Shown here one piece after another: positions 1 through 12,420 of a stretch of 64,000 bases of DNA. Source of the stretch: Sternotherus odoratus. Its lineage: Eukaryota; Chordata; Testudines; Kinosternidae. The DNA is taken from the NCBI GenBank assembly GCA_032164245.1, contig JAVMKO010000002.1, forward strand, positions 175,900,920-175,964,919, in the 5' to 3' direction. The position numbers and the translations under genes were made by a program. The notes below the pieces were generated by a model that was not told the origin of the DNA, did not search any database, and saw nothing but the letters and a program-made list of their open reading frames with translations. The stretch's first letter is position 1. Each line of letters begins with the position of its first letter.

Positions 1-756
1 ATTGAACTAGACAATGTGTGTTATTAAAGTACAGTGTATGTCAAATGATATATGTGTGAACAGATTTAGAATTTAACCAAATGACTTAAAAACACAGATT
101 CAAATAGTTTAAGTGGTTAGAAATCAAACAGGAAACAATCATACTCTATTTCTAATAATCAAGACGGGGGGATTTATTTTGAATGACTCACTTCTTTTTA
201 AATTAAACGCCAGGCATCCTTAAACTGTAATTTACCAGCACAGTTGAATTCCCCAAGGTAACAAAGCAAATTCAAATTCTGTGTTGTGGAATGCTCAGTA
301 ACCTTCCACCACTGGAGACCAACAAATCTAGTGTCTCAGAAGTGCACAGACTCAGGAGCAGAGATGTAGCAAAGCACCCATGGAACTGTAAACAGAGAGA
401 AAATAAAACTCCCTCTCCCAAGCTCTTTCGTGTACTGATATTTGCCTGGTAATATCACTCAGACTGGAGCTAAGCAAATAAGATTTTCATAGTTTGCTAG
501 CAATTCTAAACTATTTATTTTTTAAAAATTGGCAAACCAAAAATATTTTTTTAAAAAAGAAATGGGACAAATTGAAATATGAAAAAAATGTTTCAGGCCA
601 AATGTAATAGCTCACCCCTTAGGTACATCTACACAGTGACTGGCATGCAACAGTAAATCTGAAAGCCCAGACTCTCAGACTTGGGCTTGCGGGACTCATG
701 CTACAGCTACAGCTTTAAAAAATAGCTGTGTAGGAGCTAAGGCTCTGAAGCATAGT
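1..756. other. AT-rich DNA, no recognised feature
   Basis: Low-GC sequence with scattered A/T runs and no supported reading frame. A degenerate A-rich stretch near 520-600 resembles the AAAATG/TTTC-type low-complexity repeat seen again at 57.5-58.0 kb. Around 620-750 there are TCTACACAG-like motifs that may be decayed MITE ends, but no pair of ends could be matched. Confidence 0.5.
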
Positions 757-1060
757 GCTGGTCTACACTACGAGGTTAGGTCGAATTTAGCCATGTTAGG
801 TCAATTTTAAACTCAATGTGTCCACACAACCAATCCCGTGTCTTTTTTCCTGGGTTACCCATGCAGACGCCACAGCACTGCAAGCATGGAGCCTGCTCAG
901 ATCACCACTGCTGTTGTGAGCATTGTAAACACCTCACACATTATCCTACAATATGCGGAGAATCTGGCAAGGAGGCGACACCAGCACTAATACATCAGCA
1001 GTTCTCATTCAATAATCATGAAAACTATGGCATGCTTGGATGAACAACTCATAACCAAGA
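757..1060 (+). mobile_element. PIF/Harbinger fragment with nuclease N-terminus
   Basis: A GTCTACACTACGAGGTTAGG-type terminus near 762 resembles the ends of the complete Harbinger element at 21.7-26.4 kb. It is followed at 886 by an ATG opening a 34-codon frame that ends at 990. That frame begins M-E-P-A and continues T-A-V-V-S-I-V, which parallels the first residues of the 468-aa nuclease on the minus strand at 26067 (M-E-P-A then T-A-A-V-M-A-V-V). Only the start of the nuclease survives, so this is a deleted, non-coding derivative. The right end could not be located, and the stated end is approximate. Confidence 0.55.
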
Positions 1061-1743
1061 ATCTATCCAGCCAAGTTAGCTCTTTTTCTGTTCATTACTT
1101 GTCTACAAACAAGACACAATTTTATTAATTTGTTCTCACTTCCAAACATTGTGGTGAACAATTTTTGTCAATACATTTCAGTCTGTGGAGTGCTGATGAA
1201 CTGTATGCTGTTGTTGTTTCTTCAGGAATTTAGTACTCATGATTCGGTGTCATTGGTCACCAAAGTCATATGGTATTGTTTCTTCTCCTTGAGTGGATGA
1301 CCTAAGTTTTACAAATTGCTTCTGTGTTGTAAACACATTTATTTTGATCATAAAATGATTTTTTTAATGATTAAATGAATCACAGCTATGAGAGTTGGGA
1401 CCGGCTTTTGCACAAATAATTATGAAAATGTAACCAAACAGATTTTATTTTGAAGTCACTAAACTGTTTGCAAATGATTTTTCTTGCTATTCACCCAGTC
1501 CCAAAACAGTGACTAGAATACTGCATTCTAGTAAAGTAAATCTGACATTAAATTCAACTGTTGCATATGCCAGTACCCAGTTTAGCTTGCGCAGGGAGGA
1601 AGGGAGTAGAGAGGGCAGGAATACATATCAATTGGCAAGACACTGAAGGCAGCACCTGAAATTCTGTATAATCTAAAAAAATTGTAGAGATAGATGATCT
1701 GATTCTCATTTACACTGCAGTTCAAAGGATTTTTAAATTGGGA
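1061..1743. other. Unique-looking AT-rich DNA
   Basis: No coding frame, inverted-repeat pair or recognisable repeat was found. GC content is low throughout. Confidence 0.45.
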
Positions 1744-2320
1744 GTTACTCCCATTCTCAGGCCCCTTTACATTGCCAGATCAGTACCAAGGGGCCTTAGT
1801 GTAAATAAGAACTGGGCCCAGAGCAAGGAAAGGAAGAATGGCAAATGCCATTATAAAAGAGTGCTTTGATTTCAAGCATACAGTACAAAAAGGAGAAGAT
1901 TGGCAGAAAGCATGGACCAAAGGATAAGAACATAAGAATGGCCATGCTGGGTCAGACCAAACGTCCATCCAGCCCAGTATCCTGTCTACTGCAGTGGCCA
2001 ATGTCAGTGAACCTAACAGGTAATGATCTAGTGATCTCTCTTCTGCCATCCATCATCCCCCTCTGACAAACAGAGGCTAGGGAAACCATTCCTTAACCAT
2101 CCTGGCTAATAGCCTTTAATGGACTTAACCTCCATGAATTTATCCAGTTCTCTTTTAAATCCTGTTATAGTCCTAGCCTTCACAACCTCCTCAGGCAAGG
2201 AGTTCCACAGGTTGACTGTGCACTGTGTGAAGTACTTCCTTTTATTTGTTTTAAACCTGTTGCCCATTAATTTCATTTGGTGGCCTCTCATTCGTATATT
2301 ATGGGAACAAGTAAATAACT
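1744..2320. repeat. Left copy of a direct segmental duplication
   Basis: This segment matches 3124-3705 almost base for base at an offset of about 1380 bp. The match includes about 180 bp of sequence outside the CR1 (1744-1925) as well as the 3' part of the CR1. Small indels distinguish the copies: about 20 bp of the CR1 tail is missing here near 2000, and a short CCCCTCTGA-type stretch is missing from the right copy. Shared non-CR1 flank means that this is a duplication, not two independent CR1 insertions. Confidence 0.8.
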
Positions 2321-2462
2321 CTTCTTTATTCACTTTCTCCACACCACTCATGATTTTATATACCTCTATCATATCCCCCCCTTAGTTTCCTCTTTTCCAA
2401 GCTGAAAAGTCCCTTTAATCTTTACTCATATGGGGCCTGTTTTAAACCCCTAATCATTTTAG
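1926..2462 (-). mobile_element. CR1 LINE fragment (3' end)
   Basis: Read on the minus strand, 2372-2106 encodes the C-terminal end of a CR1 reverse transcriptase ORF: an I-E-V-Y-K-I-M-S-G block, then N-L-W-N-S-L-P-E-E-V and F-K-R-E-L-D-K-F-M. The 3' UTR follows and ends at the AAGAACATAAGAA tail near 1926. The copy is 5'-truncated at about 2462, as is usual for CR1 retroposition, and carries substitutions and small deletions. It is non-functional. Confidence 0.85.
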
Positions 2463-2762
2463 ACATTTTAGACTGTGGACAACAGGAACTGGAAGCCTGT
2501 TTACATTTTCATGCACCAAAAACCATATTAAGCACAACCAAAAATAGGGAGTATGGGTCGATTACTGATCAGAGAGGAATTGGAATCTGCCTGACTGGAG
2601 GGCTGGGTTTTTAGATCTTCCCTTAGTCACTTCTTTTGAGCTAAAAGCATGACTAACAACTAAGTTACATGAATCATTGATCAACAAGCTATAGAGAAGA
2701 ACACAAATGCTTCAGAACCTGAAGGCAGATTTACAATCCAGTCTCAGCCCTTCAGATTAATA

Positions 2763-3122
2763 CATTTTAAGGCCATAAGGGACCATTCGAACATCTTAGT
2801 CTGACATCCTGTATATCACAGGCGAGAGAATTTCACTCAGTTCCCCCCGTTCTGAGCCCAATAACTTATATACATCTAAAGCATCTTCCAGAAAGTCATC
2901 CAGTCTTTAAAACATCAAGAGATGGAGAATCCAGCATTTCCTTTGGGAGTACTGTTCCCACGGTTAATCAATTTGTGCCTTATTTCCAATTTGAATTAGT
3001 CTGGCTTCAGCTTCCAGACCCTAGGGTTTTTTTCTGCCTTTCTCTGCTAGATTAAAGAGCCCTTTAGTACTCAGTAATCAAGATACCTCTCAAACATCTT
3101 TTTGATAAACTAAATAGATAAA
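2763..3122 (-). mobile_element. Older CR1 LINE fragment, different subfamily
   Basis: The plus strand reads as the reverse complement of a CR1 3' region. It has a GGCCATAAGGGACCATT-type tail at 2770, blocks such as GATGGAGAATCCA at 2921 and CCTTATTTCCA at 2979, and TTCTCTGCTAGATTAAAGAG near 3042. It differs from the 1.9-kb and 29.6-kb copies and is more decayed. Its 5'-truncated end (about 3120) abuts the right copy of the segmental duplication. Identification rests on recognised CR1-like blocks without an alignment. Confidence 0.55.
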
Positions 3123-3123
3123 T

Positions 3124-3705
3124 GTTACTCCCATTCTCAAGCCCCATTTTACTGCCAGAGCAATACTAAGGGGCCTTAGTGTAAATGAGAATTGGGCCCA
3201 GAGCAAGGAAAGGAAGAATGGCAAATGTCATTATAAAAGAGTGCTTTGATTTCAAGCATACAGTACAAAAAGGAGAAGACTGGCAAAAAGCATGGACCAA
3301 GGGATAAGAACATAAAAACAGCTGTACTGGGTCAGACCAAAGGTCCATCCAGGCCAGTATCCTGTCTATCCACAGTAGCCAATTCCAGGTGCTCCGGAGT
3401 GAGTGAACCTAACAGGTAATGATCAAGTGATCTCTCTCCTGCCATCCATCACAAACAGAAGATAGGGACACCATTCCTTACCCATCCTGGCTAATAGCCA
3501 TTAATGGACTTAACCTCCATGAATTTATCCAGTTCTCTTTTAAACCCTGTTATAGTCCTAGCCTTCACAACCTCCTCAGGCAAGGAGTTCCACAGGTTGA
3601 CTGTGCACTGTGTGAAGAACTTCCTTTTATTTTTTTCAAACTGGCTCCCCATTAATTTCATTTGGTGGCCTCTGGTTCTTATATTATGAGAACAAGTAAA
3701 TAACT
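3124..3705. repeat. Right copy of the direct duplication, including a CR1 3' end
   Basis: Duplicate of 1744-2320. It contains a minus-strand CR1 3' end from about 3306 to 3705, with the same N-L-W-N-S-L-P-E-E-V and F-K-R-E-L-D-K-F-M remnants. Homology to the left copy stops within the CR1 just after the AACAAGTAAATAACT block at 3691-3705, whereas the left copy's CR1 runs on to 2462. The duplication breakpoint is therefore inside the CR1. Confidence 0.8.
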
Positions 3706-6515
3706 TGTTAAAAAGTTCTCAATGCAAACCCCACAAGTAAGTTGTCGTTTCATAATTTAAGTTCTTCAAGTGTTACAAATCCCAAAAGACCAACTTTTAA
3801 ATGCTCAATTTTCTCCATTGACTGTAATTAAGGTTTTCCTTGGCTCGTGATCCTGGTGAACTTGTAGAATTTTAAATACTACTAATTATTAATAACAAAA
3901 ATCTGCTTTTCTCACCAGGTGGAGTTTTCCCTTGAAAATCCCAAGCTTTCCAATATATTTTGTAAGATACTTTCGTTCACAGGTTTGATTGAAGATGGAG
4001 GCATTCCACAAATCCCTGAGCAGAAATCATTTTTATTAGCAAGTTTGAGCACTGTATATACAGGAGAATATGGGATTATTTGTTAAGAAATTTACTGCCC
4101 CAAAATTTATGGCAGTAATATAAACTCACAAGTGTCCCTTTCTGCTGAGGGGGAGTCCAGTCGGTAGCTGTATGACTGATGATGTGACAAAGTGTGATAA
4201 TGAGTGCAGCTGCTGGAACAAAAAATTATAATTTCTGAAAGACTGAGATAAAACAGGAAAATACTTTAAAGTGGATATTTAATGTTTAATTATTGTACTA
4301 ATCCATCCCCACAAACCTGCTGCTTTTCAAAAGTATGAAGAAGCGTTCCTCTGTTCATATTTTTGAACTAGATTCAAAGTAAATAAGTTACTTCTCTTAA
4401 GCAGAAGTCTCATTCCTTCAGTATATTTCCCCCCACCTTTTGAGGTGCCACAGAGTTCTGTGGTTATTACTTGACAGCTGACGGTTCTATCCGTGGTTTC
4501 TTGTGAGCACATTAGGTAACTAAGGAAATCCTGGTGACCTTTTAAATGAGAACATTATCCTTTGCTTTTACTATAAGCCATTTTGGGTTTCTTCTAACAC
4601 CTTCTCTCTTCTTTGCTTCCTCTTTTACTCACCCTCCTCCCCAAAGTTTGAGGAATTTCAAATTTGAATTTGAACTTTGCAGCTGGACCCTCTTTCTAAA
4701 ACAGGCTGAACAAAAACTGCAGATGTGAACAGACCTTGGCTTTGCATATTAATAGTGTTTTTTAATCTATTTATACAGAGTCTAGTTCAATGGTGCTTTG
4801 ATCTAATTGAGGTGTCTGGACTGTATTGCAATCTAAATAGTAATTTGTTCTTCTATGTAATCAAGGCTACTGGTGCTTTTCCCTGATGATAGTGTACAAA
4901 AGTCACATTACTAGCCCTTCAGCATCAGAGCTAATTAAAATTTGGCTAAATACAGATTAGTTCTTGTTAATATTAGAAATGTCCCAATTCGCTTGTCCAA
5001 TCTACTTTGAGTATAAAATTACCTACCAATTACGCAGAATAATTTGGATCAGGAAGCAAGCACTCACTTTCTTTTCTTATTTTTGTAAATAAAAATATAT
5101 CTAATAAACCTGTTAAAACAGCACTTCCTAGGGTCATACTGGATTATGTGATAATGTATGGGTGATCCTATGTTATGTTGGATTTGTTATATAACAGCCA
5201 ACTTCTCATTTCCATAATCCAATGCTTCTAACCTTTGAAAAAAGAGGGAACTGTTTATCATCACTATTAGCAATAATGTTTCTTCTAGAGAGTAAATAAA
5301 GCTATAGGTTATGGGAAATCGACTGTTTAATGATACTCACATTTCAATTTCAACTATTTTCCATCTTTCTAGTTAATAAACGTGTTGTTGTCCTGGCTGA
5401 CACTTACACTCGTTTGGGGTTTGTCATGCTTGGTTCTTTTTGTTTGTTTGTTTATAGTTTGGTTAGTGTTTTATTTTGATGGGGGGGTTTCTGTGCTTTG
5501 CTTTCTTTTTCCAAATTCACCGTCTGAGAAGACACGTTCATTAGAAACTATATGGAAGTAATATGTGTGGTATGGTAGCTGTAATTTTTGTGTATGTAAG
5601 CTAGATTTTTTAGAAAGATGTAATATAAGCATGTGAGTAAAGCTAATAGAAGAGGTGGTGGAAATCCATTTAGTACCAGGGATGCATGAATCTTTTATAG
5701 TGCAGGTGTCATGGGCTCTGCTAACAGAGCCCAGCAGTGATCTGTCAACAGGGACTGATCTCAGATGAAACTGCTGGTTCACACAGAGATTTTACTTCAT
5801 GTAGGACACAGACTAGCATGAAAAAAAATCTAGTATCTCCACACTTAGCTGTTCCACCTCTTCAAGCCTCACAGGATGAAGATGAAGGTATCCTAGCAAC
5901 TGTGTTGTAGGGATTTATTGGCATAGTGACTAGGGAGCTACCACGGAAGGTCCCTAGCTGCTCAGCAGTAAGGCACTTTCTATTCCTTATCACTCCCTAA
6001 TCCACTACAGGGCTAAACCTTGACTCTGACTGTTTTCCAGCTCCTGCAGTCCTATGTGGGGGAGAGCTTCTAGAACACCTTTGGAGGACCAAAGAAGGCA
6101 GTTGCCTTTTCCAGGTAGCACCTTCTTCCCTGAAACATTTGCATGAGGGATGGATGGTACCCAAGATCCCTGAAGATCCAGAGATGGGAGAGAGATGCTG
6201 GCCCAAGGACTCGGTAGGGTTCATGACACTATCCCTTCTAAAGGTAGCATCTAATTGTGAAGAGAGTGGCCCTGTATCTGGAACTATAGAAGCACTATGG
6301 GGGCGGGAGAAGCGGGGGAAGGGAAGGAATCCAGGCCTATAATAATTGGATCGGCCCAGTCTATGGAATTTTTGTAGAGCTGAGATGATGTTCACTATTT
6401 GAGTTAAAAATAGAAAGCTTTTCCATCCTGATCTCTGGTTTCCTCTCAAATGCTTCTCCCATACACTTCTATTTACATAAATATTCAAATAATGCATGCA
6501 AATAACCCTCTTTTT
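3706..6515. other. Long AT-rich stretch, no gene
   Basis: Nothing supportable as coding was found. The 103-aa and 179-aa minus-strand frames in 5471-6536 have no recognisable domain and no flanking gene structure. A modestly GC-richer patch at 6000-6350 lacks CpG enrichment and promoter motifs. Confidence 0.5.
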
Positions 6516-6645
6516 AGTGATGAAAAAGAGTTCCACACATTAATTCTGTGTTGTATACAAATATATTTCCTTTTCTCTGGTTTAATATCATTCTTTATTG
6601 ATTTAAATATGTTCCGTTTTCCTTTCATTAAGATAAATAGGCCTT
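6515..6645 (-). mobile_element. Decayed CR1-like fragment
   Basis: The order GAGTTCCACA, then TTAATTCTGTGTTGTATA, then TTCCTTTT parallels the block in the better preserved CR1 copies (GGAGTTCCACAGGTTGACTG, then TGTGTGAAG, then TTCCTTTTATTT). It is strongly AT-shifted and old. It could be coincidental. Confidence 0.35.
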
Positions 6646-7224
6646 CCCTAGACCATTTGTTAATACATAAATAATTAACTCATATTTTTTCATATAGAGC
6701 AGGTGCTTAAATTTTTAATAGTTCATTTAGGGCTTGTTCTGATGCCCACTGCATAGATTCCTATTGACTTCAATAGTCACTTGTCCAGGTCCTCACCAGA
6801 GTGAGAATAGGAAGGAAGAATGGCTGTCATTGATTTTCAGTGGTAAGAGTCTTTTCCTAGTCTCGTGTCAGTGTAGTGCATCCTTTCCACAGCAAGTGAC
6901 TAGAATAAGAAGACCATGCAGTCTTCCCTCCCCATATCCCTTGATCTGTGTCATTGTGCAATGATAATGTAGTGTTACGGTGTCACTGTATGCACTCTAT
7001 TAAATGAATTAGCCAGGAAGAAAATAGTTAAATTATAATAAAGTCCCAAGAGCACCATGAACCTCCCAGAGCAATATTTAGAAGCCAACAGAGAATCCTG
7101 CCAAAAGCTGGACTAATTACTAACTGCAACCATAGACTGGTTTCTCATTTTACTGTACTGCTGTAGCAGCGTTTGGCAAAGGGGAAAGTGTACATTTTGA
7201 GCCTATTTGTATTTCTTTTGGAAG

Positions 7225-7345
7225 ATGGTGCTCTTTAGTGGTTAGGACAGGTGAGTCAGGATTCCTGGATGCTGTTCCTAGTTCTAGTTCATCTGCTGTG
7301 TGGCCTTGGCCACGTCATTTTGCCTTCTCTGTGGCGAGGGGGATC
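7225..7345 (+). repeat. MIR/CORE-SINE relic
   Basis: A tRNA-like head (TTTAGTGGTTAGGACAGG at 7213-7230) is followed by a GATTCCTGG segment and then GTGTGGCCTTGGCCACGTCA at 7299-7318. This order matches the known structure of MIR elements: tRNA-derived head, core, then a TGACCTTGGGCAAGTCA-like segment. It is divergent, as expected for an ancient amniote SINE. Confidence 0.55.
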
Positions 7346-9900
7346 ATCACACATTCCTGGAGCTCTGAGTTGCACTGCATGGCGAGCAATCAATGACACT
7401 CTTTAAGGATTCTGCATCATTTCCTGACCTGGGCATGGTGGGTTGATTGCAGATGTGGTGAAGAAGGGAAGCAATTGTATTGCTGCGCTATAACCCTAGT
7501 TCTTCCTCTTCTCATTCCCTCTCTAGAAGTTCATCACAACACGTTTAAAAATTAGATGATCTCTAGTATTGTAATCATTCCTGGTTTTGCCCATCTCTAA
7601 ATGAGTCTTACTTTTGCTAATGTAATAGTCAGCCACTATTGGTGATCATGTTTGCCGGGTGGTTAGCTGAGCTACTGGTGTAGTTTCTGCTTTTTGCTCT
7701 TAGCCTTTATTTATTTTTTATTAGAATCATTCAAAGGCTTTCTTTCTTCTGTGTAGAACTGTAGTCAGTATTTTCTATAGACATGGAACGTGAGCCAGTA
7801 CTTTTCCACATATATAGAATTGAAGCCATTTCTTTTATTTTCAGAACCAAGGACTCACTGCAGTGAGACTATTATCAACAGTTAGGAAGCTCATTAAAAA
7901 ATTTATTTTCAAGGCCGGATTAAAGAGAAATCTCTCTGGAAATTTTAATAAAACACGCTATACTACTAGGTAACAGTATTGTACTGTCAATTTTGTTATT
8001 TCAAGAATCCATTCAGGGATCTTGATCTCCAGTACAAAACCATATGGTCCATCAGCATATCCGTTTACTCTGTAAATGCAGGGATACCTGTCGGGATACT
8101 CTAGTCTATATACTATATCTCTTGGTCAACAAAGTCACCTCCAAATCTAGCTAGTAGAAGATAGCACATGGCCAAACCACAGGCCTGCTCCTAAAAAGAT
8201 GGTGAGGCTTTAAAGGATCTTCCCCGGTTTGGGAGGAAGTCTGAGTATGTATGGCTATGAAGGTCAATATGCATATAGAAGAGTAGGGCATAATCTTCCA
8301 TTTTCACTCATTGTAAATAATACTTGATCTGAAAACAGAGTTTCTAATTTTCATTGTAGAACACAGGTTTTCATTAATTTTGCCTTGGGCTGGGTGGCTA
8401 ATAAAAATATTTTGCTTGTGAAAATTGATCTTTAGTGTAATGCCAATTTTCTCAGCTTTTTAATTTGTTCGTTTAACATGGAAACAATAAGTTTTGTTTC
8501 TCAGCCAAGTGGGAAATACTTGATTTTTTTCACACGCTTTTTCTTCCCGTCAGCATTGGATGATGACCCAGAATTGATCATGTACCACTCACGATATCGA
8601 TTGGGTTTGTTAGTTTGGACTGTCATTTGAGATAATTTAACATAGGAAGAAATATGTAAAGACATCCATTTGGTTCAATAGTCCCTTCATGTGTCATGTA
8701 ATCTACTACTTCACAAGTGCCATTTAGGCCAATTCCTTTTAAGATTTGTGCATATTGGGACTGATCTAATGCATATGGTTAAACATGCGTGAAAGTCATA
8801 GCAGGATCAGGGCCTTACTTCCTGTCTAACTAAAATAAGCTGTCAATATACCAGAATAAGAAGAAAATATAATTAAACCTTCAAAACGGTGTTGAAATAC
8901 TATGCAACTGATTCTGTAGTCCTTACTCAGGCAAGACTTCCATTTATTTCAGGTGAAAGATGAATATTCCTAGTCACATTTTCACTGGGCTATATGAGAA
9001 GTAAACTGTTCAAGATACCCAGAAATCTTTGCATTGTACAATAAGGGCATCTGTATTTTGCATAGCCTTCGTATTGTAAATCCAGACTACTGAGTGATAG
9101 TGAAATTTATATCACTGGGCTTTTCTTTGTAGGACTGGGTATTGTATGTGCAGAGATATTTTTTATAGACTGACCAGCCTTGCAACATGGGTGGAAGAAA
9201 TAAGGGGAGGGTGGAAAATACTTTAGAAATAAAATATTAGAACAAAAATGCCTGACAATGTTGGGAATGGTGAGGGATTGTTGGTTTCCCCAGCCCCTTC
9301 TTTCTTTCTTTTCTGGCTGTATGTAAGCATAATGTTACATCCCATTTCACAGCCAGTTTGTGATTGCATGCACTATTTGTATTCTCTAGGCAGGGATTAC
9401 TCATTTCATACATCATTTAGTGTTAACTGTAGTGATTCTGCAAAGTCAGTACATATCCCGAACACAAAGTTAAGAGAAATAGATTTTGGTTTGTAGTCCT
9501 CTGACATATGTCTAGAAATATTTCCTTTTGCTTCACCACAAACAATTGTACAATAATCCACACTGTTCTCTGTTCTCACTTTTGAAAAATAAGGATTTTC
9601 CAAATCACCGCAGTACACACACTTCATATCCTACTACTGCAAACTGGAAAACTAGACGAAACCTGAGTCAGATAGGCATTATAAAGCCAGGTGAGAAGAA
9701 ATCCCAAATGTGCTTGAGGGATAAGAGCTTTGTATCCACTTACTCCGATCAATGTGACATAAATTCCAGTTTGGGGATGGACAACATATCCAAGAATTGT
9801 AGATCATTTATATCTTGAATGTGTATGATTCTCCCTCTCTTCCCTGGGAAGACTAGAAACAGCCCACATGCTGCTGAAGAGAAACTGAATCACGCCTCCT
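7346..9900. other. Unique-looking AT-rich DNA, no gene
   Basis: Low GC with several long non-coding runs and no frame, inverted repeat or known repeat that can be supported. Some stretches (for example 8460-8620) look like typical intergenic vertebrate DNA that might be conserved non-coding sequence, but conservation cannot be judged from one sequence. Confidence 0.45.
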
Positions 9901-11200
9901 AGTCACCCATGGAGTTTTCTTCGGTGTTCAAGGGTTCCATATGTAACCCTTCTGCCCATCAGTGTTGGCAGCAACAAGGGCCGGGTTCAGTATCCAGGGG
10001 TTCCATTCTAATGACACAATACAAAACCGGCTCGAGCCCCCACCCAGTGACCTGGGACAACCATATACCACCCTTCTGGACGCCTCTAAGAGGCAATACT
10101 TCCCCTCTCGCAAGCACAGAGTCTGATTGTACCAAAACCCTTTTAATAACAGAGAGAAACACTGTGGCATATTATTGGGTAAACACCACAAACAGGATTC
10201 ACAAACCAGAATCCCCCCCACACACACACACACAAGCAAATGGGCTGTGTCCTTTCCCTTGGGTTCTTGAGTCCCACAAGTCCCAAAGTCACCCAAGGTC
10301 CCAAAAGTCCAACAGCCCCGGTAGAGTTCAAGAGTTCATTAGCAGAGTTTTACCTCCCCACCTGGGTGGAAATGGGGGGGGAGCAGGTTAAGGGGCACCT
10401 TACATGGTCAGAGGCCGACTGCCCCGCCTCTCCATGGGGTTGTGCTGCAGTCCTCACCATGGGCTGTTCCATCAGGTGCCCAGGAACTGCTTCACCAGCC
10501 ACTCTGCTCTGTCAGCCACTGCACACTGCCAGCCACTCTGCTAGCGGTGACCCGAACGGCTCCACTTCATTCACTGCTCAGCAATACGATTTCAGGCCCC
10601 CCCTACAGGGCTCAGTGATTTCAGTTCATAAGTGATCTCAGCTCATAGTAGGGGGTCCATAGTGCAGATATCCTACACGGCCCAAAGTGAGTTCAGCTTA
10701 GCAGACCAAACCTAGAATCCTAATGGAATCAAACATTAGCTCTGACATTCCACAGTGGAGAGAGACAGCATGCAATAGACTTTTAGAGGGCCCTTAGACA
10801 AGACCCTCACCAAAAGGTATAGAAGCCTGTCTATTGCTCTCTCCATTCAGTGGGTTTTGGAACCCCTGTCCCTTGGCTAGTGAGTGCTACCTAGCTGATG
10901 GTGAGTCCCTCCAGCATGCCAAAGGCCAAATACATGTCCCAATCCCTCATTCACATAAACAGGTTAATCAACACTTTATCATTCTTGCCCCAATACCAGA
11001 GAAACTGGGGGTCCCACAGTAGCCAAAGTGACTATTTGGGCTGTTAGAGCGCAGGCTAGGTGCGGTGGGTGTGTCTATGCAAATAAGATGTTATTTTCCA
11101 AAACTCACTGCAATTCCTGCAATTCACCACCAGATGTCAGGGTGGAGCTCATCCTGACACTGCTTACACATATTCTTCCCTTCCTGCAAAGCAGAAGAGA
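9900..11200 (-). repeat. GC-richer unclassified block, possibly LTR-derived
   Basis: Composition is distinct from both flanks. It contains a CA microsatellite (10217-10233), C- and G-runs, and, on the minus strand, a TTATTAAAAGGG motif (about 10139-10150) that could be a polyadenylation signal. The plus-strand frames of 160 and 131 aa are low-complexity, proline/serine-rich and overlap frames on the other strand, so they are not credible genes. I could not identify TG...CA ends or target duplications. An LTR of an old retroelement is one possibility. Confidence 0.25.
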
Positions 11201-12261
11201 CCATCACAAGCTAAACCTAGAGCTAAAGCTTTTCTTGTTAAGACCATTACAGACTTTATTTTGGAGGATTTAGAGACTAATTTTCAGGCTAAACCTGACA
11301 ATTTTAGAGAGCTTATATTTGGGCTAGGTCAACTTTGACAATGCCAGTTAATGAGTACTTGTGCTCTTTTTAAACAAAATTATTCAGAGGAATGTACAAG
11401 TAAATGCTGCATAAAACAGAATTAGCTGTGTTATGATTGTGACTTACAGTTTAATTATAATTGTAAATTCACAGTCTCATTATTTCAGTATAGAATAAAA
11501 AGCTTTAATATGTTTAATCAGTTCTCAATTGAGCTAAAGCGATCCCGCTCTTTCCATTTTCCTCTCACTTTGTGGACTTCAGGTAATTTAATATCACATT
11601 AAACAGTTTGCAAAAGAGCTAATACAATTTTGCAAAACAATCAGGATATTTTGATACCTTTACTTTTGTTGGAGCCAATGGAAAACAGTAGTCAAAAACT
11701 CTGAAAGACGTAGACAATATTAGTAAAATTGTACAGAATTTTCCCATTTTTTGCAGGGATTTTTTTTTGTTTATATTGCCATAATTCAGTCTCATAACTC
11801 CTCACTTATTTCCACTTTGTTGTGTGAATCATGTAATTTAACAATTTATGCTTATAGATAGTAGTCATACACTGGCCAAATTCAGCTCATCAAGTCAGCC
11901 ATTAGTGGCTTTGCTAGAGATCCATCAGTAGATATATATACTGTCAGGGCCTTGGACTTGGACAGCTGGGCCTCACTGGTCAGAGCTGGTGTCAATAGCC
12001 AGGAATAGAAGCCCAGAGTCAGAGGCCAGGTGCCAGAGCCAAGGTCAGAAGTTGGGAATTGGCACCGAGGGTCAAAACTGGGTTACATGGAGGGAGGGGA
12101 GGCAGGGCTGGGTCTGAGGTGGGGCAGGGCCAGAGCAGGCTGGGAACAGGCAGGCACAGAAGCGATTGCAGCCAGGGGCAAATGCTTTGATCAGCCAGTG
12201 ACCTGTGCTCATTAGGCAGTCAGGAGTCTGGTAGGCACAGCAATGGGCCCTTATTCCTGAT
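11201..12261. other. No recognised feature; GC-rich patch at 11.95-12.23 kb
   Basis: Mostly AT-rich. The 11950-12230 patch has imperfect short repeats of GGCCAGG/CAGAGCC type in a purine-rich context. It encodes nothing recognisable. Confidence 0.4.
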
Positions 12262-12420
12262 GGTATCATTAACCCCACTTTACAGATGGGTAACTTCAGT
12301 GGTGAAGCGATTTGTTCAAGGTCCTCCAGTAGGCTATTGGCATAGCCAAGAATGGAACCCAGGTCTTCAGAGTCCCACCCCAGCGCTCTAACCACTAGAC
12401 AAACCGTCTCGCCTCTACTA
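12262..12420 (-). repeat. MIR-type SINE
   Basis: On the minus strand a tRNA-like head (GTCTAGTGGTTAGAGCGCTG, about 12407-12388, an A-box context) is followed by GACCTGGGTTCCATTC (B-box-like). Next come a GGACCTTGAACAAATC core segment, then CATCTGTAAAGTGGGGTTAA at 12290-12271. The order and spacing match MIR elements. It is one of the better preserved ancient SINEs in the window. Confidence 0.75.

Noticed and set aside
5997..6536. 179-aa minus-strand frame
   Set aside because: No recognisable motif, no flanking exons, and unlike any transposon protein seen here.
9909..10635. 160- and 131-aa overlapping frames
   Set aside because: Low-complexity Pro/Ser-rich, overlapped by frames on the other strand, and with no domain or splice context.
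12262..12420. Functional tRNA gene on the minus strand
   Set aside because: Only A- and B-box-like motifs remain, the cloverleaf does not close, and the sequence continues into a MIR core.
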